Source: Microplitis mediator
Lineage: Eukaryota; Arthropoda; Insecta; Hymenoptera; Braconidae
Direction of reading: 5' to 3'
Assembly: GCF_029852145.1 (NCBI RefSeq)
Contig: NC_079971.1
Location: 6,567,697 to 6,631,696, forward strand
DNA length: 64,000 nt
Made by a program: the position numbers and the translations under genes. Of this stretch, positions 35,787 through 49,800 are shown one piece after another. The notes below the pieces were generated by a model. The model saw only the letters and a list, made by a program, of their open reading frames with translations. It was not told where the DNA came from and did no database searches. Each line of letters opens with the position of its first letter. The first letter of the stretch is position 1.

Positions 35787-36774
35787 CTATATTCTATACA
35801 AGTATGTAATTGTGTGTATGTGTCAAACGATTGTCTGACTATAAGGCCCATTTTAATATTTTTTCCACGTGTCAATCATTCATTCAGTTAAAATAAAAAA
35901 TCGCGTCGGCATATATTCGAAAATTATTTTAATAATATGAAGGACGAATTTTTTTTTAATTAACATAATTTGATGGCAGTTCATAAAATATATGTTTTAT
36001 GTAGTTTTGTCTTACTAAATAATAATAATGCATTTCCGTATCCTTTTCAAGATTAACCAGGTAATAAATATATGTATAAAATAAGTCCTGAAAAAATGGG
36101 GACCTTTAAAAATTAACACATTTGTATGATGATTTAAATTATTTTTTATTATTTTTCACGGTAAATTAAACCTCATGAATAATGAGATGGAACAGAAAAA
36201 TTTAATTTGTATAGCTGTGATTAATAACATATTAATCATTGGGATTATTATTTTTTATTGAAATTTATTTATTAAATTATGTGGATAAGAACAAATAAAT
36301 AAATTATGAATTTTTAAAAATAACACGAACGAGGATAATAAATCATAATTTTTTAAACGTCTATTTGGCCCAGTCTATTTTATGTTTGCGTTGGAAAAGA
36401 GAATTAATACGTAAGAATTTAAAAGCTCATGATACAAAATCACTGCATATGAGATGACACGCGAAGTTAAAGGTGGATAATCGAATTATGTATTTACGTA
36501 AGTATTTGAGTCACCAGGGCATTCGCACATAGAGTCAATATTTGTATGGTTTCACCGTTGTTATTATGCAACAGAAATCGTTGACAACAACCGGTTATGA
36601 CTATAAAGAAATAATCAAGATTTCCTAGTTATTTACGCTTACAATTTATTATTGACAACTTTATATCATGATTAATCTTGTTGATTCAGAAAATATTAAT
36701 AATTGCGATAAATTATTCAAGTACAGGAAAAGAAAAAAAGATTTATTTGAATTTTATCAAAAGTTTCTGCGCGG

Positions 36775-39700
36775 TAAAAAATTTTTAAATGTAAAAATTT
36801 TCCCAGAGGGTCTTTCGCGGTCTGTTTGGTGTGAATTGGCGGTGTGAAATATCGAGCCGTGTACTTTTGACACGGTAAAAGATTTTTTTCACATCATTTG
36901 GTGTTTTTGGCTTAAATGTTGCAAAAAATTGTGGCGTAAAAATGACCCTCGAGAACTATACACGGTCGTGTTGTGTGAAATGGTGTAAATTATCCATCCG
37001 CGTAATTTTAACACTGTGTAATCTACTTTTTTTACACCATTCCGTGTTACAGCGATTTTTACACCGAGTTATTTACACTACACCGAGTCCAAAAATTTTT
37101 TTACAGTGGACACTGTAGAAAATTTTGGTGTTCAAATGGCCCCTGAGAGCTTTACATGGCCTTGTTGAGGAAATGGTGTAAAAAATCCTCGGTGCAAATT
37201 ATCCATCCGTGTAATTTTAACGGTGTAATCTACTTTTTTACACCATTCCGTGCTACTCGTTTTAATTTTGATTAATGAGCAACAAATAATCATTGAAAAT
37301 TTATAACTACTTAATCAATAACTGTATTAATTTTACTTAGATATTAAAAAGTATTTTTAACATTCAAATATTTTAATGATTATTTTTCTCAACGCAAAAT
37401 TATCATAAATTACACGTTTACACGCTTGACGGTGTAAAATTTTTTAATTCACACCGCCTAAATTTAACACGATATTTGGTGTAATTTTCACACCAAAATT
37501 TTTACACCGAATCATTTACACTACACCGATTCCAAAAATTTTTTACAGTGTAAAATCTGTAGTTAAAAATTAATAAATAATATATAAGTTGCAACTCTAG
37601 TATATAATTATTATTATTGACGTAAATTATTTCGAAATAAAAATTAAATACCCAGTATCAACGTAATTGAGAGTTTTAAATAGAGAACTCATTCATTTAC
37701 ACCATTGGTGCTGTGAACGTTCTAATTCACACTCCAAAATTTAACACCGTGCGTCGTGTAACTTTTACACCGTCAAGTGTTGAAAATTTTCACTCCTAAT
37801 TATTCACACCACACCGCGGACTCAAAATTTTCCACAGTGCGGGATAATCGATTACAAATTAGGTGTGATAAATGATTATTTTAATAGATTATTACATTAT
37901 AGCGGTATGTTGCGTATTGAATTCTCGTATCTTAACTTTTTTAGTGAAAAATCTGCGAGCTATAAAAATCAATAATGCTTTATACTTAAGTAATTATTTA
38001 CTAGTCGAGAAACTAAACAACAGTCACTAACGCATACATAATTTATGTAATACTACATGCGCTGTGTATCGTGGAAACGTTGACATAACTATCATTACGA
38101 TATGTATGTATATAGTATATAAGTTTATGATAGTTTACGTTTTTTTTCTATTTTATATGAAAATTCATAGGAACGTTTATACGAGATATTTGAAGGCTAC
38201 ATAACAGAGCATTAATGACATCGATTTGAATCACAGGATCCTGTTATATTTTCGTCCGATGTGCGACATCATTTATGTTCCATTAATTAATTAATTAACT
38301 TTTTTTTCAACTAAATTTTCTACAATTTTAAAAATTATTAATTTTTGATTATATTTAAAGAACGAATCTTTGTCGTTTAAGGAATATTATAAAAAATATA
38401 AAGACTCGAAATTCAAATTGCAGATATTCGATGACATTTAATGATTAATAGCATACTTGTGTTTAAAATAAATATTTTAAATAAATTAACATATTTAAAT
38501 ACTGACACTTTGTAAGTCATTATTAAATCCACACTAAATCAGTGTTGTTAATTTTTTTATATTATTTTAATAATATATAATATATTACGGTAAAAAAGAA
38601 AATTTTTTAAAATAAAAATTTAATTCATTGAAAGAATGAAAAAATTTTAGCTAAATTCAAAAGCAGAACAAAAAAACATTTTTTTTTTTCATCTCAGCAA
38701 TAATTTAAATATTTTATTGGCATTTTATTGTTCGACAGAGTCTAAATGTCATTCTTCAGAGTGAAATTACGGAAATTTTATCTCTGTAGTTACGTTTAAT
38801 CATAAAAATGTGATATTGAACTTCAACGAATTACTTTTTTTTCCCGAGTCAAAATATTAGACGTAAATTGAACGTTCTTAACGTTTTAAACGTGAATTGA
38901 ACGTTTTGAAAGTAAATTAAACGATTTTTTTGTATTTTGGTTCGTAAAAAATTGGTAATTTCATGAGTTATGATTTTAGTTTAATGATAACATTAATTAA
39001 TTTATTTCAATATTTATAATCACAATTTTCATAACCTTGATACCATAATATATGAAAAGATATAATAGTGTTAGATAGAAGTATGAAACTGAAAAATTTT
39101 TTTTTTCAAAATACGAATTTTTTATTTAAGAGCCAGAAAAGCGGAGGACAAAATATTAGGGAATTGGCGTGATTATAATCCAGGAGTACAAAATCGATAA
39201 AAAAAATTTTTTGGTATGCTTATGTTTTCTTATTGTGAGTCTAAATAGGTTTTAGTTACGTTTTCGATTTATGATACTCCAATCTACGTTTTGAATAAGT
39301 TAAAAGCTGTCAAATTAAGTTTTTAATGTCCAAAACGTTCAATTTACGTTTACAACGTTAAGAACGTTCAATTTACGTCTAATATTTCGACTCGGGTTTA
39401 TATAAATTTTGCTGCAAGTTATTATATAAAGTGCGATTTGCTGAGTACTATATTTTGGTTTTTACATTTTTATATTTTAATAATACAGTTGTCTATTACT
39501 TTTTTTCTTTTTGTATACACTGTCAAAAATTTTTGGGCTCTAATTAAATAATCTATTAAAATAATTATTTATCACACCTAATTTGTAATCGATTATCCCG
39601 TACTGTGGAATATTTTGAGTCCGAGGTGTTGTGTGAATAATTTGGTGTTGAAATTTTCAACACTTGACGGTGTAAAAGTTACACTACGCACGGGGTAAAT

Positions 39701-40475
39701 TTTGGAGTGTGAATTAGAACGTTCACAGCACCAATGGTGTTGTGAACGTTCTACCAACAGCTCTCAATTACGTTGACACTGGGTATTTAATTTTTATTTC
39801 GAAATAATTTACGTCAATAATAATAATGATATACTAGAGTTGCAACTTATATATTATTTATTAATTTTTAACTACAGATTTTACACTGTAAAAAATTTTT
39901 GGACTCGGTGTAGTGTAAATGACTCGGTGTAAAAATTTTGGTGTGAAAATTACACCAAATATCGTGTTAAATTTAGGCGGTGTGAATTAAAAAATTTTAC
40001 ACCGTCAAGCGTGTAAACGTGTAATTTATGATAATTTTGCGTTGAGAAAAATAATCATTAAAATATTTGAATGTTAAAAATACTTTTTAATATCTAAGTA
40101 AAATTAATACAGTTATTGATTAAGTAGTTAAAAATTTTCAATGAACGTTTGTTGCTCATTAATCAAAATTAAAACGAGTAGCACGGAATGGTGTAAAAAA
40201 GTAGATTACACCGTTAAAATTACACGGATGGATAATTTGTACCGAGGATTTTTTACACCATTTCACACAAGACGGCCGTGTAAAATTCTCAGGGGCTATT
40301 TGGACTCGGTGTAGTGTAACTAACTTGGTGTAAAAATCTCTGTAACACGGAATGGTGTAAAAAGTAGATTACACCGTGTTAAAATTACGCAAATGGATAA
40401 CTTACACCATTTTACTCAACACGACCGTGTAAAGTTTCTGGGGTCCATTTTTACACCAAAATTTTCTAAAGTGTA
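36775..40475. mobile_element. 3.7-kb foldback with about 1-kb arms of ACACCG/CGGTGTAAA repeats
   Basis: The left arm (about 36800-37910) and right arm (about 39545-40475) are reverse complements over most of their length. For example cgattacaaattaggtgtga (37850s) matches tcacacctaatttgtaatcg (39570s), and agttgcaactctagtata matches its inverse near 39830. The arms are packed with short words such as tttacaccattccgtg and cggtgtaaaa, themselves partly palindromic. The spacer (37911-39544) has no gene and holds a second, independent hairpin. Non-coding. Confidence 0.75.
38844..39397. mobile_element. Hairpin element in the spacer of the large foldback
   Basis: The left end cccgagtcaaaatattagac continues with gtaaattgaacgttcttaac. 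The right end gttaagaacgttcaatttac continues with gtctaatatttcgactcggg. About 550 bp. The arms carry repeated gaacgttt/aaacgttc words. No coding frame. Confidence 0.7.
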
Positions 40476-40559
40476 TATTCTCATTTACATGGCATAATAA
40501 AAACTAATTTAAATTACCACAGACATTATATAGAAAGTTTGAGAATTTGTATCGTATAG

Positions 40560-41230
40560 GGATGTGCCGCGGTCGGAAATCTTTGCAAGAGATTGGCGAT
40601 GAAAGCCGCGACGGGGAACAGGAGGTAAAAATGAAGGACGTTTATATACATGTATTATACTTACGCTAAGTCACTAGTAATGTGTAGTAGAGGTTCAGAG
40701 GGCGGTGAGTTCCCCGGGGCGATATATCTCAGCTTGCAAATGTCTCGCAGAACAAGGCAGGAATCATACCCGCACCGGAACTAGGTCAGGGTAGCCCGCC
40801 AAATGCGTGGATCAGTTTTATTTTCAATTCGTCACCGACTATCATAAGAGTAAAAGTTGAGATACACAATAAAATGTCAACGTTTTTTAATTTTTTGTAC
40901 ATTCATTCAATTGCTTTTGGTGGCGCAGACTTGACGACTCAACCTCGTAGCAGTTTAATCACATTAGCAATTGGAGCAAACTGACCGTAACTCAGGTGAT
41001 CTCGATGCAAGGATAAGCGTCTCAATAGGTGTCTGGTATCATTTAGATGCTAAAAAAATATCCAATGAGAGCCACTGCTTTGCCATGAGTCAGTCCAGTA
41101 CGCGAGCAGAGCCAACAATAAGGACTCGCTGTGTAGTGCGAGGCCCCCGGGGTGATTCGCCAAAATGACCATGACCATATTACGGGACAGAGGCTCCCAA
41201 TCAACCAGCAATTACTACCAGTAACAAAAA
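40560..41230. other. Non-repetitive G+C-richer island of unknown role
   Basis: Markedly richer in G+C and CpG than its surroundings. On the plus strand, 40560-40624 is bounded by AG and GTAAAA and reads open (MCRGRKSLQEIGDESRDGEQ). Other frames in the block are open for 60-70 codons on either strand without family resemblance. It could be a 5' exon, a promoter or a conserved non-coding block; I cannot decide. Confidence 0.3.
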
Positions 41231-41888
41231 AAAACGTCATCATCAATAAGTCGATAAAAAATTAAGTGCTCCATAATATCCATTTGAAAGGTATTTTTTA
41301 CTCGTACTCGTACTTGTATTAAATTAATATTGCTACATATTTTCAGCTCGATAGTGCGACACTTGCGAAAAAAATTAAGTAAATCAACTCAACGATCGAT
41401 TGAAGAAACTCTTGCAACTATAGTTATGTATATATGTATATTAACATCGAAAATTGAACAGATTGAATAATTTATACGCTAGATGTTATTGATGGAAGGC
41501 AATAGTATTTCTTTTAATTTTTTTTTTTTCCGTATTGCCGCCTCTACTATACTACTGTCATTCTATGCTAAATGACATATGAATATATATGTATATAATG
41601 TCAAGAGGAACCAGGATAGATGTAAAAAACGTTGCGAAATAGAATATTCGCTGGCGGCTACAATCTCATTATCGTTAAAGTTAAAAGAAATTATGCTCTA
41701 ATCTTGATTCAAAAGAGCGATAGCTTAGTCAATTGTGTAGACGATTGCTACAGCACTTTAAGATCTAATGTTACGTTAAAAATATTATTTATTGTGAAAG
41801 AGATTCTGCTATTAAAGACGGATCAGGAGAAACAGAACAGAATACATACAGACCCGGAAAGTTCTAGGAGAATCTCGTACTCATAGGC

Positions 41889-42464
41889 TGCAAAAAATGC
41901 GAAGCGGATGACTGTTTATTTATTGAGTGAAATTCCCTCCGAAGGGGAGTTTATTTTGATATTAAAACTCCAGTCCAGAGTAAACGCGGATTTAAATAAA
42001 ATCCAGATCACTCCGAAATCATTCAGATAAAAAAACAAACTCCGTATTCGGAGTGATTTTTTATAAGACTCCGAGTGACTGAGTGAATTTTGATAGAAAT
42101 AAAATCAGTAATTACTCCGAATCCACTCCTATTTTTTTACAGTGTCCACTTACTATCAGACTGTAAGAAAGTTGCGGAATGAACGCGGAGTAAATAGGGA
42201 GTGAATACGAAGCGGATGACTATTTATTTATTTAATTTCCTCGGAGTGAAATTCACTCTGGAGGAAGTTTACTTTAATATTGAAAATCCAGATCGGAGTG
42301 ACCGCACGTTGAAGTAAAATCCAGATCACTCCGAAATCATTCAGCTGAAGAAGCAAACGCCCTATTTACTCCATATTCGGAGTAATTTTTTCTACGACTC
42401 CGAGTGAATTCGGATTTCAGTAAAATCCGTAATCACTCCGAAATCACTCCCGATTTTTTACAGT
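41889..42464. mobile_element. Two adjacent family C elements
   Basis: Copies at 41889-42144 and about 42170-42464 in the same orientation share gaagcggatgact, actccgaaatcattcag, attcggagtgattttt and aatcactccgaa. Each ends near attttttacagt. They are about 270-290 bp each and non-coding. Confidence 0.7.
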
Positions 42465-43639
42465 CTCTATATGTTTTAATGATAAAACAAATAAAAAAAA
42501 AAATGTACAGCACGAGATTAATAATTGCCTCGGGCTAAGCAAGTACGCTGTCAGACAAACTTAAAATCCCTTGACCCAGTATATATCGTAGTCAACATGT
42601 TCAATACTATATACATATAATGTACATCACCCCACCGTCCTTCGATTTAAACCAGAAAACCAACTCCTGTCTACTTAACTTAACTCATTCAATTTTGTTT
42701 TACTTATTTATTTACTCTGTTCTTGTTTTCGTCTTTACGCCCTTGTTTCCACCATCAGCTAGAGAAAAAAACCTTCAGTACTCCCTGTTCTCCTTCAGGT
42801 TCAGTTAATCTATATATATTTATATATATAATTGATACATTTATATACAAAGCTATATTACCGCCCTTATTTTTTGCTTCATCTTTTATCTCAATTCATG
42901 TTTACACACATATATATATTTATATGTATACATGTATGTTTTTTAAAATTAATAATCTTTAAAGATTTATTGCCATTTTTATCTCCTGTTCTCATTAAAA
43001 CAAACCCACAGTCGTACGTATAAATATTTTTTCACTCTTACTAATTAAATAGTTATATTATAATATATATATAAGAAGCAAAACGTATGTTAAAGTAAGC
43101 TACGTTTAATCAACAATATATTCTCAAAATACATGAGTAAATTCAACTCGGCGATTTTTTTTTCTTTGTTTCTCTTAAAATTTTATAGCGCTTGGAAATT
43201 TAAGTAAGTGTATAAGAACGATATATATGTATATAATGATGTATCTTTAAGTTTATACCTTGTATGGTTATGGTTATTATCATTATCATTATTATTATTG
43301 CGATTTTTATTAGCATTATTAAATTGCGACTAAATGACTAAATGCATGCACACAGAAAAAAATCGTCTTAACATTTTTTATGAATTCTGCACAATCCTGC
43401 GATTATTATTTTAGTAATTTATTTGTCTTGTTTTTAAATAACAGTTAAAATTATTTACGTGATATATTTTTTGAGTTATGAAATATTAATGATCATTAAA
43501 GATAACGTCGTTTGAATTTTGTCGCGATTGGATGACGGTTAATTAATTAATATGTACCATTTTATAATTTCGTTTTGAATTTGTTTATATATATATACAT
43601 TGGTAACGTAACACACTACTAGTACTAGTAATCTCATTT

Positions 43640-44800
43640 CTTGTGCTCTTAAATAGGCACCATACTCGATCTCACGCTTTTATCCATTCATACATTTTTT
43701 TTAAATTAAATGTTTTTATATATTTTTATACCGGCATCGAAACTTTGTTTCGGTGTCTCGACAGCCAGTCAAAAGAAGCGAATTTCAGTCCAATGTCGCG
43801 AATAAATATCAGCAAACGCGTAAATTGTGAATGCCCAGTCAGAGGGCAGAAACAAACTTGTTTTGCTTGGGAAGAAACAATTAATGTTTCTGCCCGTTGA
43901 CTGAAGGCTTTCGCAATTTAAACTCTGATACTTGTCTTGTTTATGAGTTATTACAGACCATTTATTTTATTTTCACCATACGTGCGACGAAAGTTTAAAT
44001 TCCTGCACTGTTTAGAGGGAAGAAAGTCGTTCTCTTCTTTAACGAGAAAAGAAATGATAAATTTAGCGCAGACACTATTCTTCCCAGAGGCAAAAATTTG
44101 AACTTTCAGGTGCAGGTCTGGTGAAATAGTATATTACACGCCTAGGGAGAAAAGTAGGACATTCTAAGCCACGTGTATAAGTACTTACCCGAGCCAAAGG
44201 CGAATCCTACCTTCGTGGTGTGCATACGATTTTTTACCAGACCTGCGCCTGAAAGTTAAAATTTTTGCTTCTGTTTGTAGAAAGAATCGCGCATGCGCTA
44301 ATTTTTATCATTTGTTTTCTCATAAATAAAAAGAACGACTTTCTTCCCTCCAAACGGGGCAGGAATTTAAACTTTCAGGTGTAGATCTGGTGAAAAATCA
44401 TAAACATAACACGAAGAAAAGTAGGACACAATCATACACGCGGGTTAGAATGTCCTACTTTCCACCCTAGTTGTGTAATATACTATTATGTAAATGACAG
44501 TTCTCATTTTGTAATTAAGTTTTATAAAAATTAGTGTGAATAATAAATAGTATTTAGAGTTTCTTCTTAATTATAAATTGCAAATGACAATTTAATGATC
44601 ACACCATTGGTCTTAAATTAACTTGTTACTGACCGGCTGCTGACACTGAAACTTAACGTTCCAATGCAGGCAATCATGAAAAATATAGTGTGCAACTCAA
44701 GATGAAACACGATTTTCCTGCGGGTGAAGTCAGCCAACTTCACTCTGGTCTGAAATCGTTTTGTTTCATCCCTCGTCACACAATATACCATTAAATGCCA
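43640..44800. repeat. Family E repeats
   Basis: Segments with cagaaacaaacttgttt, aaagtaggacattc and gattttttaccagacctgc (about 43855-44470), and a segment at 44640-44795 with gaaacacgattttcctgcgg and gaaatcgttttgtttcatcc. The same segments recur in other orders at 61655-61860, 62270-62400 and 63215-64000 inside RFT1 introns. No coding. Confidence 0.6.
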
Positions 44801-46334
44801 TTTTTATATTCATAATTAATATGCATATTATTTATTAATTTTTTTTTTTATATATTTTATTTTGTATTGATTTTTATTATTATCATTTGTAACATATATT
44901 ATATCTCTTTCACTGTAAACTATTCGTTCATACATGAATAGATATATTTATTTCATCAGCTATTGTCTATGTACTCGCTTTGACCATTATAAAGAATTTC
45001 AATTAAATAAATTATACTTAAAGAGAATCGCATTAAATTTATTCGTTGTGAAAACAAAAACAATATATAATAGTAATAATAATAATGTTTTTTACCTGAC
45101 CACAGGCATTTCAATTATGCGAGTAATTATTTTTATTGGCTTAAATAATAAAATTAAAAAACAAAATAATAAATAAATATTGTTGATAATAAATTTTAAA
45201 ACAGCTTCATGCTACTTTGCAATAAATTGTATAATATTTAATCTTATTGTAAAGTAGATCAGCGGTTTTACTTAATTTTCTCATACCTACGGCATTTTCC
45301 TTAATAATCTTTTCATTAATATAAAATTAATTTTTTTACAAAGCAAAAAAAAAGAATTATATTCTTTCAAATAACGTACTTTGTTATTACTATTTTTTTT
45401 TTTTTTTATGATAATCTCAATTATGAGGAAACTCCGATATATACAGAGATATTAAATTAAAATATATTCGTACGCACTATGAAGTCAACGATTACCCATA
45501 CAAAAAATAAAATAATTTCTTGCTGCAAAAAATTTCCAATCAACCCAAGAAAATTTTTCATTATGAATAAAAAAAAATTTTTTTTTGAACCAAGAAAAAT
45601 TTTTTTTGAGGTGAGAAAAAAATTTCTTGCCTCAAGAAATTTTTTTTAGTCCTTATAAAATTTTTATTTCTAATTCATACTGAAAAATTTTTCTTACCCC
45701 AAGAAATTTCAATTTTCGATGCAGTTTTGAATGAATAAAAAAAGACAAAAAAGAGAATCTTAAAAAAATAAAACGAAATATTAAATGTAAATAGTAAAAG
45801 ATAATACGTAACAATGATTGATCGTCTTAATAATGAAAGTAATTATTTAAGAATGACTATGAAGTATAACGAAGAGAATATATACATCAAAAAGTTATAC
45901 AAACGTACGTAGCAATGATCGTAAATAACAAAAATGATTGAGTAACAGTTATAGATAACATTAAACTCAAAAATACGCACAATTAACTTTTCCAAATAGA
46001 CTATTTAATTGTGATTCAATGGTTTTTTAATTATATTTTAAACTTGAACACCGTAGTCTTTGGAACGTATCGAGCAATACACGAATAAACTTAAAGTAAA
46101 AAATCATTCAAGTTTTCATTAAACTTTTGTATACTTTTAAACAAGTAGTTATTAATTTTATTATTTCGGTAAGTAACGTCATTAAACTATTGCTCGTTAC
46201 GTACTTTACGTTATCTGATATGAAGTTTATACGCATACCTTACTAACTAATCAAACACAATGATACTCTTTTTAATAGTATTATTATTTTTTCATATACT
46301 TAAAATAACATAATTTTTTTTTCTATCATTTTTT

Positions 46335-46491
46335 ATGAGTATGAATGCAGCAGGCATCAGACAAATTTAAAATTATAAATTAATAGAATAAATAATTAAT
46401 AAAATAAAATTTTGAATATTATTCTTTAAATTATTTACTCAATTTATTTATAATTTAAAATTTGTCTGATGTCTGCTACATTCACACTCAT
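46335..46491. mobile_element. Family A MITE, internally deleted copy
   Basis: Starts atgagtatgaatgcagcagg and ends gatgtctgctacattcacac. It lacks the central gcgcattt block, leaving about 157 bp. Confidence 0.7.
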
Positions 46492-46830
46492 CATTTTTTG
46501 TATAATGCGTTATAGTCTGTGCTTATAATTTTTTAATATTATATCATATATTTTATTAATATTATTTGTTTGGGAAGGCATATATATAAGAATTGAAGTA
46601 AATTAAATTTAGGATTCGTGTGGCGCGTAATACAGAATAAATACTGGTTGAAGGCAAAAGAGACAGTACAACATGCCACGCGCATTATCTTATTTTCGTC
46701 ATATTATAATAAATAGACGAATAAAAGTTCGTTATTATGCTAAATATTGTTAACAATTCTTGTTTCATTGAGCACCAACTCGCTTCAATTATTTAAATTC
46801 AAGTTATCTTTAGTTTTTATTTATTTAAAT

Positions 46831-49800
46831 TTAAAACTTGCCCGCGTTTTCCTGCTTGCTGAGCTCAATCGCATAAGCAAAATCAGCTTCCTCTTGAGCT
46901 TTGCGCCGAGACCGTTCCTCTTCTGCACGCAAGCTTTGCTGCGAGGCCCAAGCGAGTTGCTGTTGTTCTGAGAGCGCCTTCGATACATTATTTCGCCCGT
47001 TCCATGTCGCATTCCCGTTATTGTTTTTATTTGAGTGAGTATTATCATTAGTAAACATGTCTTCGAACACCTGAGCGGTATTTCGATCTGAGTAATTTAT
47101 ATTTTTTTCATTTTTTCTTGGTGCAAAAGCTTCATCAAAATTAATTGGTTTGTTAATGGGCCTCGTTGTCTCAGTGATACTATTATTTGAAAAGTCAAAT
47201 TCATTTATGCTTTTGAATGAATTGTTTTTCGTGTCAGTCATAAAATTATCCACTTTATCAGTATTTTCTTTTATTGAAGAAAATGCCTTTGAAAAGTCGG
47301 AATCGAAGCCCTTTTCAAAGGGATCATTGTCCGCAAAAGAATTATTTCCAGGTGTTGCAGTTGTCTCAAATCCAAATGGATCAAGTTTACGGCCGTTGGT
47401 GTTGATGTTTCCTTGACTCTTCTTATTAGCATTAGCGTCATCTTCGTCGGCGAATGGATCTGCAATCTCGAATGGATCTTCATATCGGTAGTCTCTGAAT
47501 GGATCCTCCGTAAAGTCGGGTAGCTTTTGAGTTGGCGTTGGTGTAGCACGTGGTCTGCTTATTGGCCTCGCTGGTGCCGTACGAGTGGGTTGTAAATCCG
47601 GCTGAAGCAGGTTTTTTTTTCACGAATCAGTTTGGTTTTACTGAAAAGTTAAAAGAGGAAATAGGGGCAAAATGCCACCAATTATCGTCTTGCTCCACTG
47701 GACTGCTGTCTCTTTGCTACATAAAACGATTACATAAAAAAATAAAATAGATGCTGTGATAAAATAAAAAAAAAAATAGTTGATGATAGAAATAAATAAT
47801 AAACAAAATGGACGTGATTAAAAATAAAAATACCAAAACAATTATAGTCACAACAGCATGCTCCAGGAATCAGGTCTGTGGATTAACTGAAATAACGGCA
47901 ATTACCTAAATTTATAAATAAATAACATTGATAATTGATGTTTAAAAAAAAATAAAGTGACATACATAAAATATGAAAATAAACAAAAAATATGAATAAT
48001 CAATCCGTAAAAAAATAACTCATAAAACAATAAAAGACATTTAATTACTAATTATACCTTGGCGTCGAAATTTGCAAAGTCTGCAAATCCAGTAGCAGTT
48101 GATCCAAAACCAGGGTTTCCATTGTTGTTATCATTTTGAGCAGCGAATGGATCTGAATTGGAGTTTGAAAATGGATCAGGTGTCGGTGAAGGCGTGGGAG
48201 GAACAGGTGCTGCTCGGAGGGGGCCTGTCGGTCCACTAGCAGGCCGAGGAGGTGCAGGCCTTGGTGGTGGTTGTTTAGCTTTTTTAGGTGGGAGTGCAGG
48301 ACTCGGGCTTTCAGCGCGAGTTGGCGCGTGAAGATTTGCAAAAGGATCATCTCCAAATGGATCTTTTGCCTAATAAATATAAATATTGTTTTATATAACA
48401 TACATTGTAAAAAAATAACGGGGTGAACCCGGATTAAATCTGGAGTGGATTCGGAGCGGATGACGATTTATTTGATCCCTTAGGAATAAAATTCACTCCG
48501 AAGGAGAAATTATTCTAATGTTAAAAGTCCGTATCGGAGTGAATGTGAATTTAAATAAAATCCAGATCACTCCTATATCACTCCGCTGAAAAAACAAACT
48601 CTCTATTTGCTCCGTATGCGGAGTGATTTTTTTCTAAAGCTCCGAAACTCCGAGTGAATTTGAATTTAAATAAAATCTGTAATCACTCCGAATTCACTCC
48701 AATAACTTCACTTCAATAATGTAATAAATAAATCTTACAGTTTCCGTAGCAGGTTTTTCATTTCTCTTATTGTCACCAAATGGATCATAAGAATCTTCTT
48801 TGCTTTTCGCAGCAAAGGGATCACTAGCAAACCCAGAAGATATTCTCCTTCCATCGAAATTAGTAAATGGATCACCTTCACTATTTCCAAATGTATCTTT
48901 AGCTTTATTGGACGTAAATGGATCGTTTTGATTTTCAAACCCATCAGATGATCCATTCATTCCTATGAAGGAATTTACAGCCTTAGTTCCTTGATTTTCG
49001 TTCTCCAAACCATTCAGTTTCGTCAAACTTTCATTTTCAAATCTAATAAAAAAAAATTAATAACATCATTGATTTTATCAATTATAATTTTTGTGATATT
49101 GTATACTAACTCAGGTGCATTAATTTCCGGATTAAATTGTAGACTAGTATCCGGGACAAGATTGGGATCTCCTGCTGCTAAGGCTGAGTCATAAATCGCA
49201 ATTACATCAGTCATTTGTCGTTGCTGTTCCTCCAAATGCGTTATTTTGGCTTTCGCTTGACTTATTTGGAGCTGAGTATTTTGTAGGTTTTTAGTCAACT
49301 CATTTAATTGATCTCTACTCGTGTTTTGTTGCTGCTCAAGCTGCTGTTCTTCTTGACGAAGTCCTTCTAATTCCTGTCGCTTACTATTAAGCTCATCTTC
49401 TTGTGTTTTTAAAACTGACTCTTGTTCTTCTGCTTGCTGGCGCAATTTATCCACCTTTGAGAAAAAATATTATTATTTTACGGACAAAAATTCATTGTAG
49501 GTGTATATTATTATGATTATTAATAATAATTTAATTACTCTGTATTTTTAATACTTTTAGCAATAAATTATACAGCCGACTACCCGTCATAAGCCTGTCC
49601 TTCATAAACCTCTTCCCCTCAATCGGAAGTTACTGAGTCCAGCTTTCCCCACTTAACCACTCTAAAGAGTTTCATACTAGAGAACCCGTTATAAGCCTTC
49701 GCTTAAATTGTCAAAATTATAAACTAAGAATAGGAAAAAACAGACAAATTAATGATGATAATTTACTATCTATGTTTCGCGGATAATAATTCGATCATTA

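Larger units (their letters stand above)
35787..46830. other. Long gene-poor, repeat-dominated region between the LARP6 area and Eps15
   Basis: No confident coding exon. It contains the large palindrome at 36.8-40.5 kb, a non-repetitive G+C-richer island at 40560-41230, two family C copies, family E repeats at 43.6-44.8 kb, and a low-complexity palindromic tract of ccaagaaatttttt motifs at about 45520-45730. A family A copy (46335-46491) is nearest to Eps15. Short open frames here (for example 41632-41886, 43643-43900) lack splice context and residue patterns of real proteins. Confidence 0.5.

Noticed and set aside
41043..41246. Minus-strand 67-codon frame and overlapping plus-strand 65-codon frame
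   Set aside because: Neither has family resemblance, and several frames are open in this G+C-richer block; kept only as an unassigned island.
46747..47750. Plus-strand and alternative minus frames over the last Eps15 exon
   Set aside because: Out of frame with the DPF and UIM-coding frame, which joins in phase to upstream exons.
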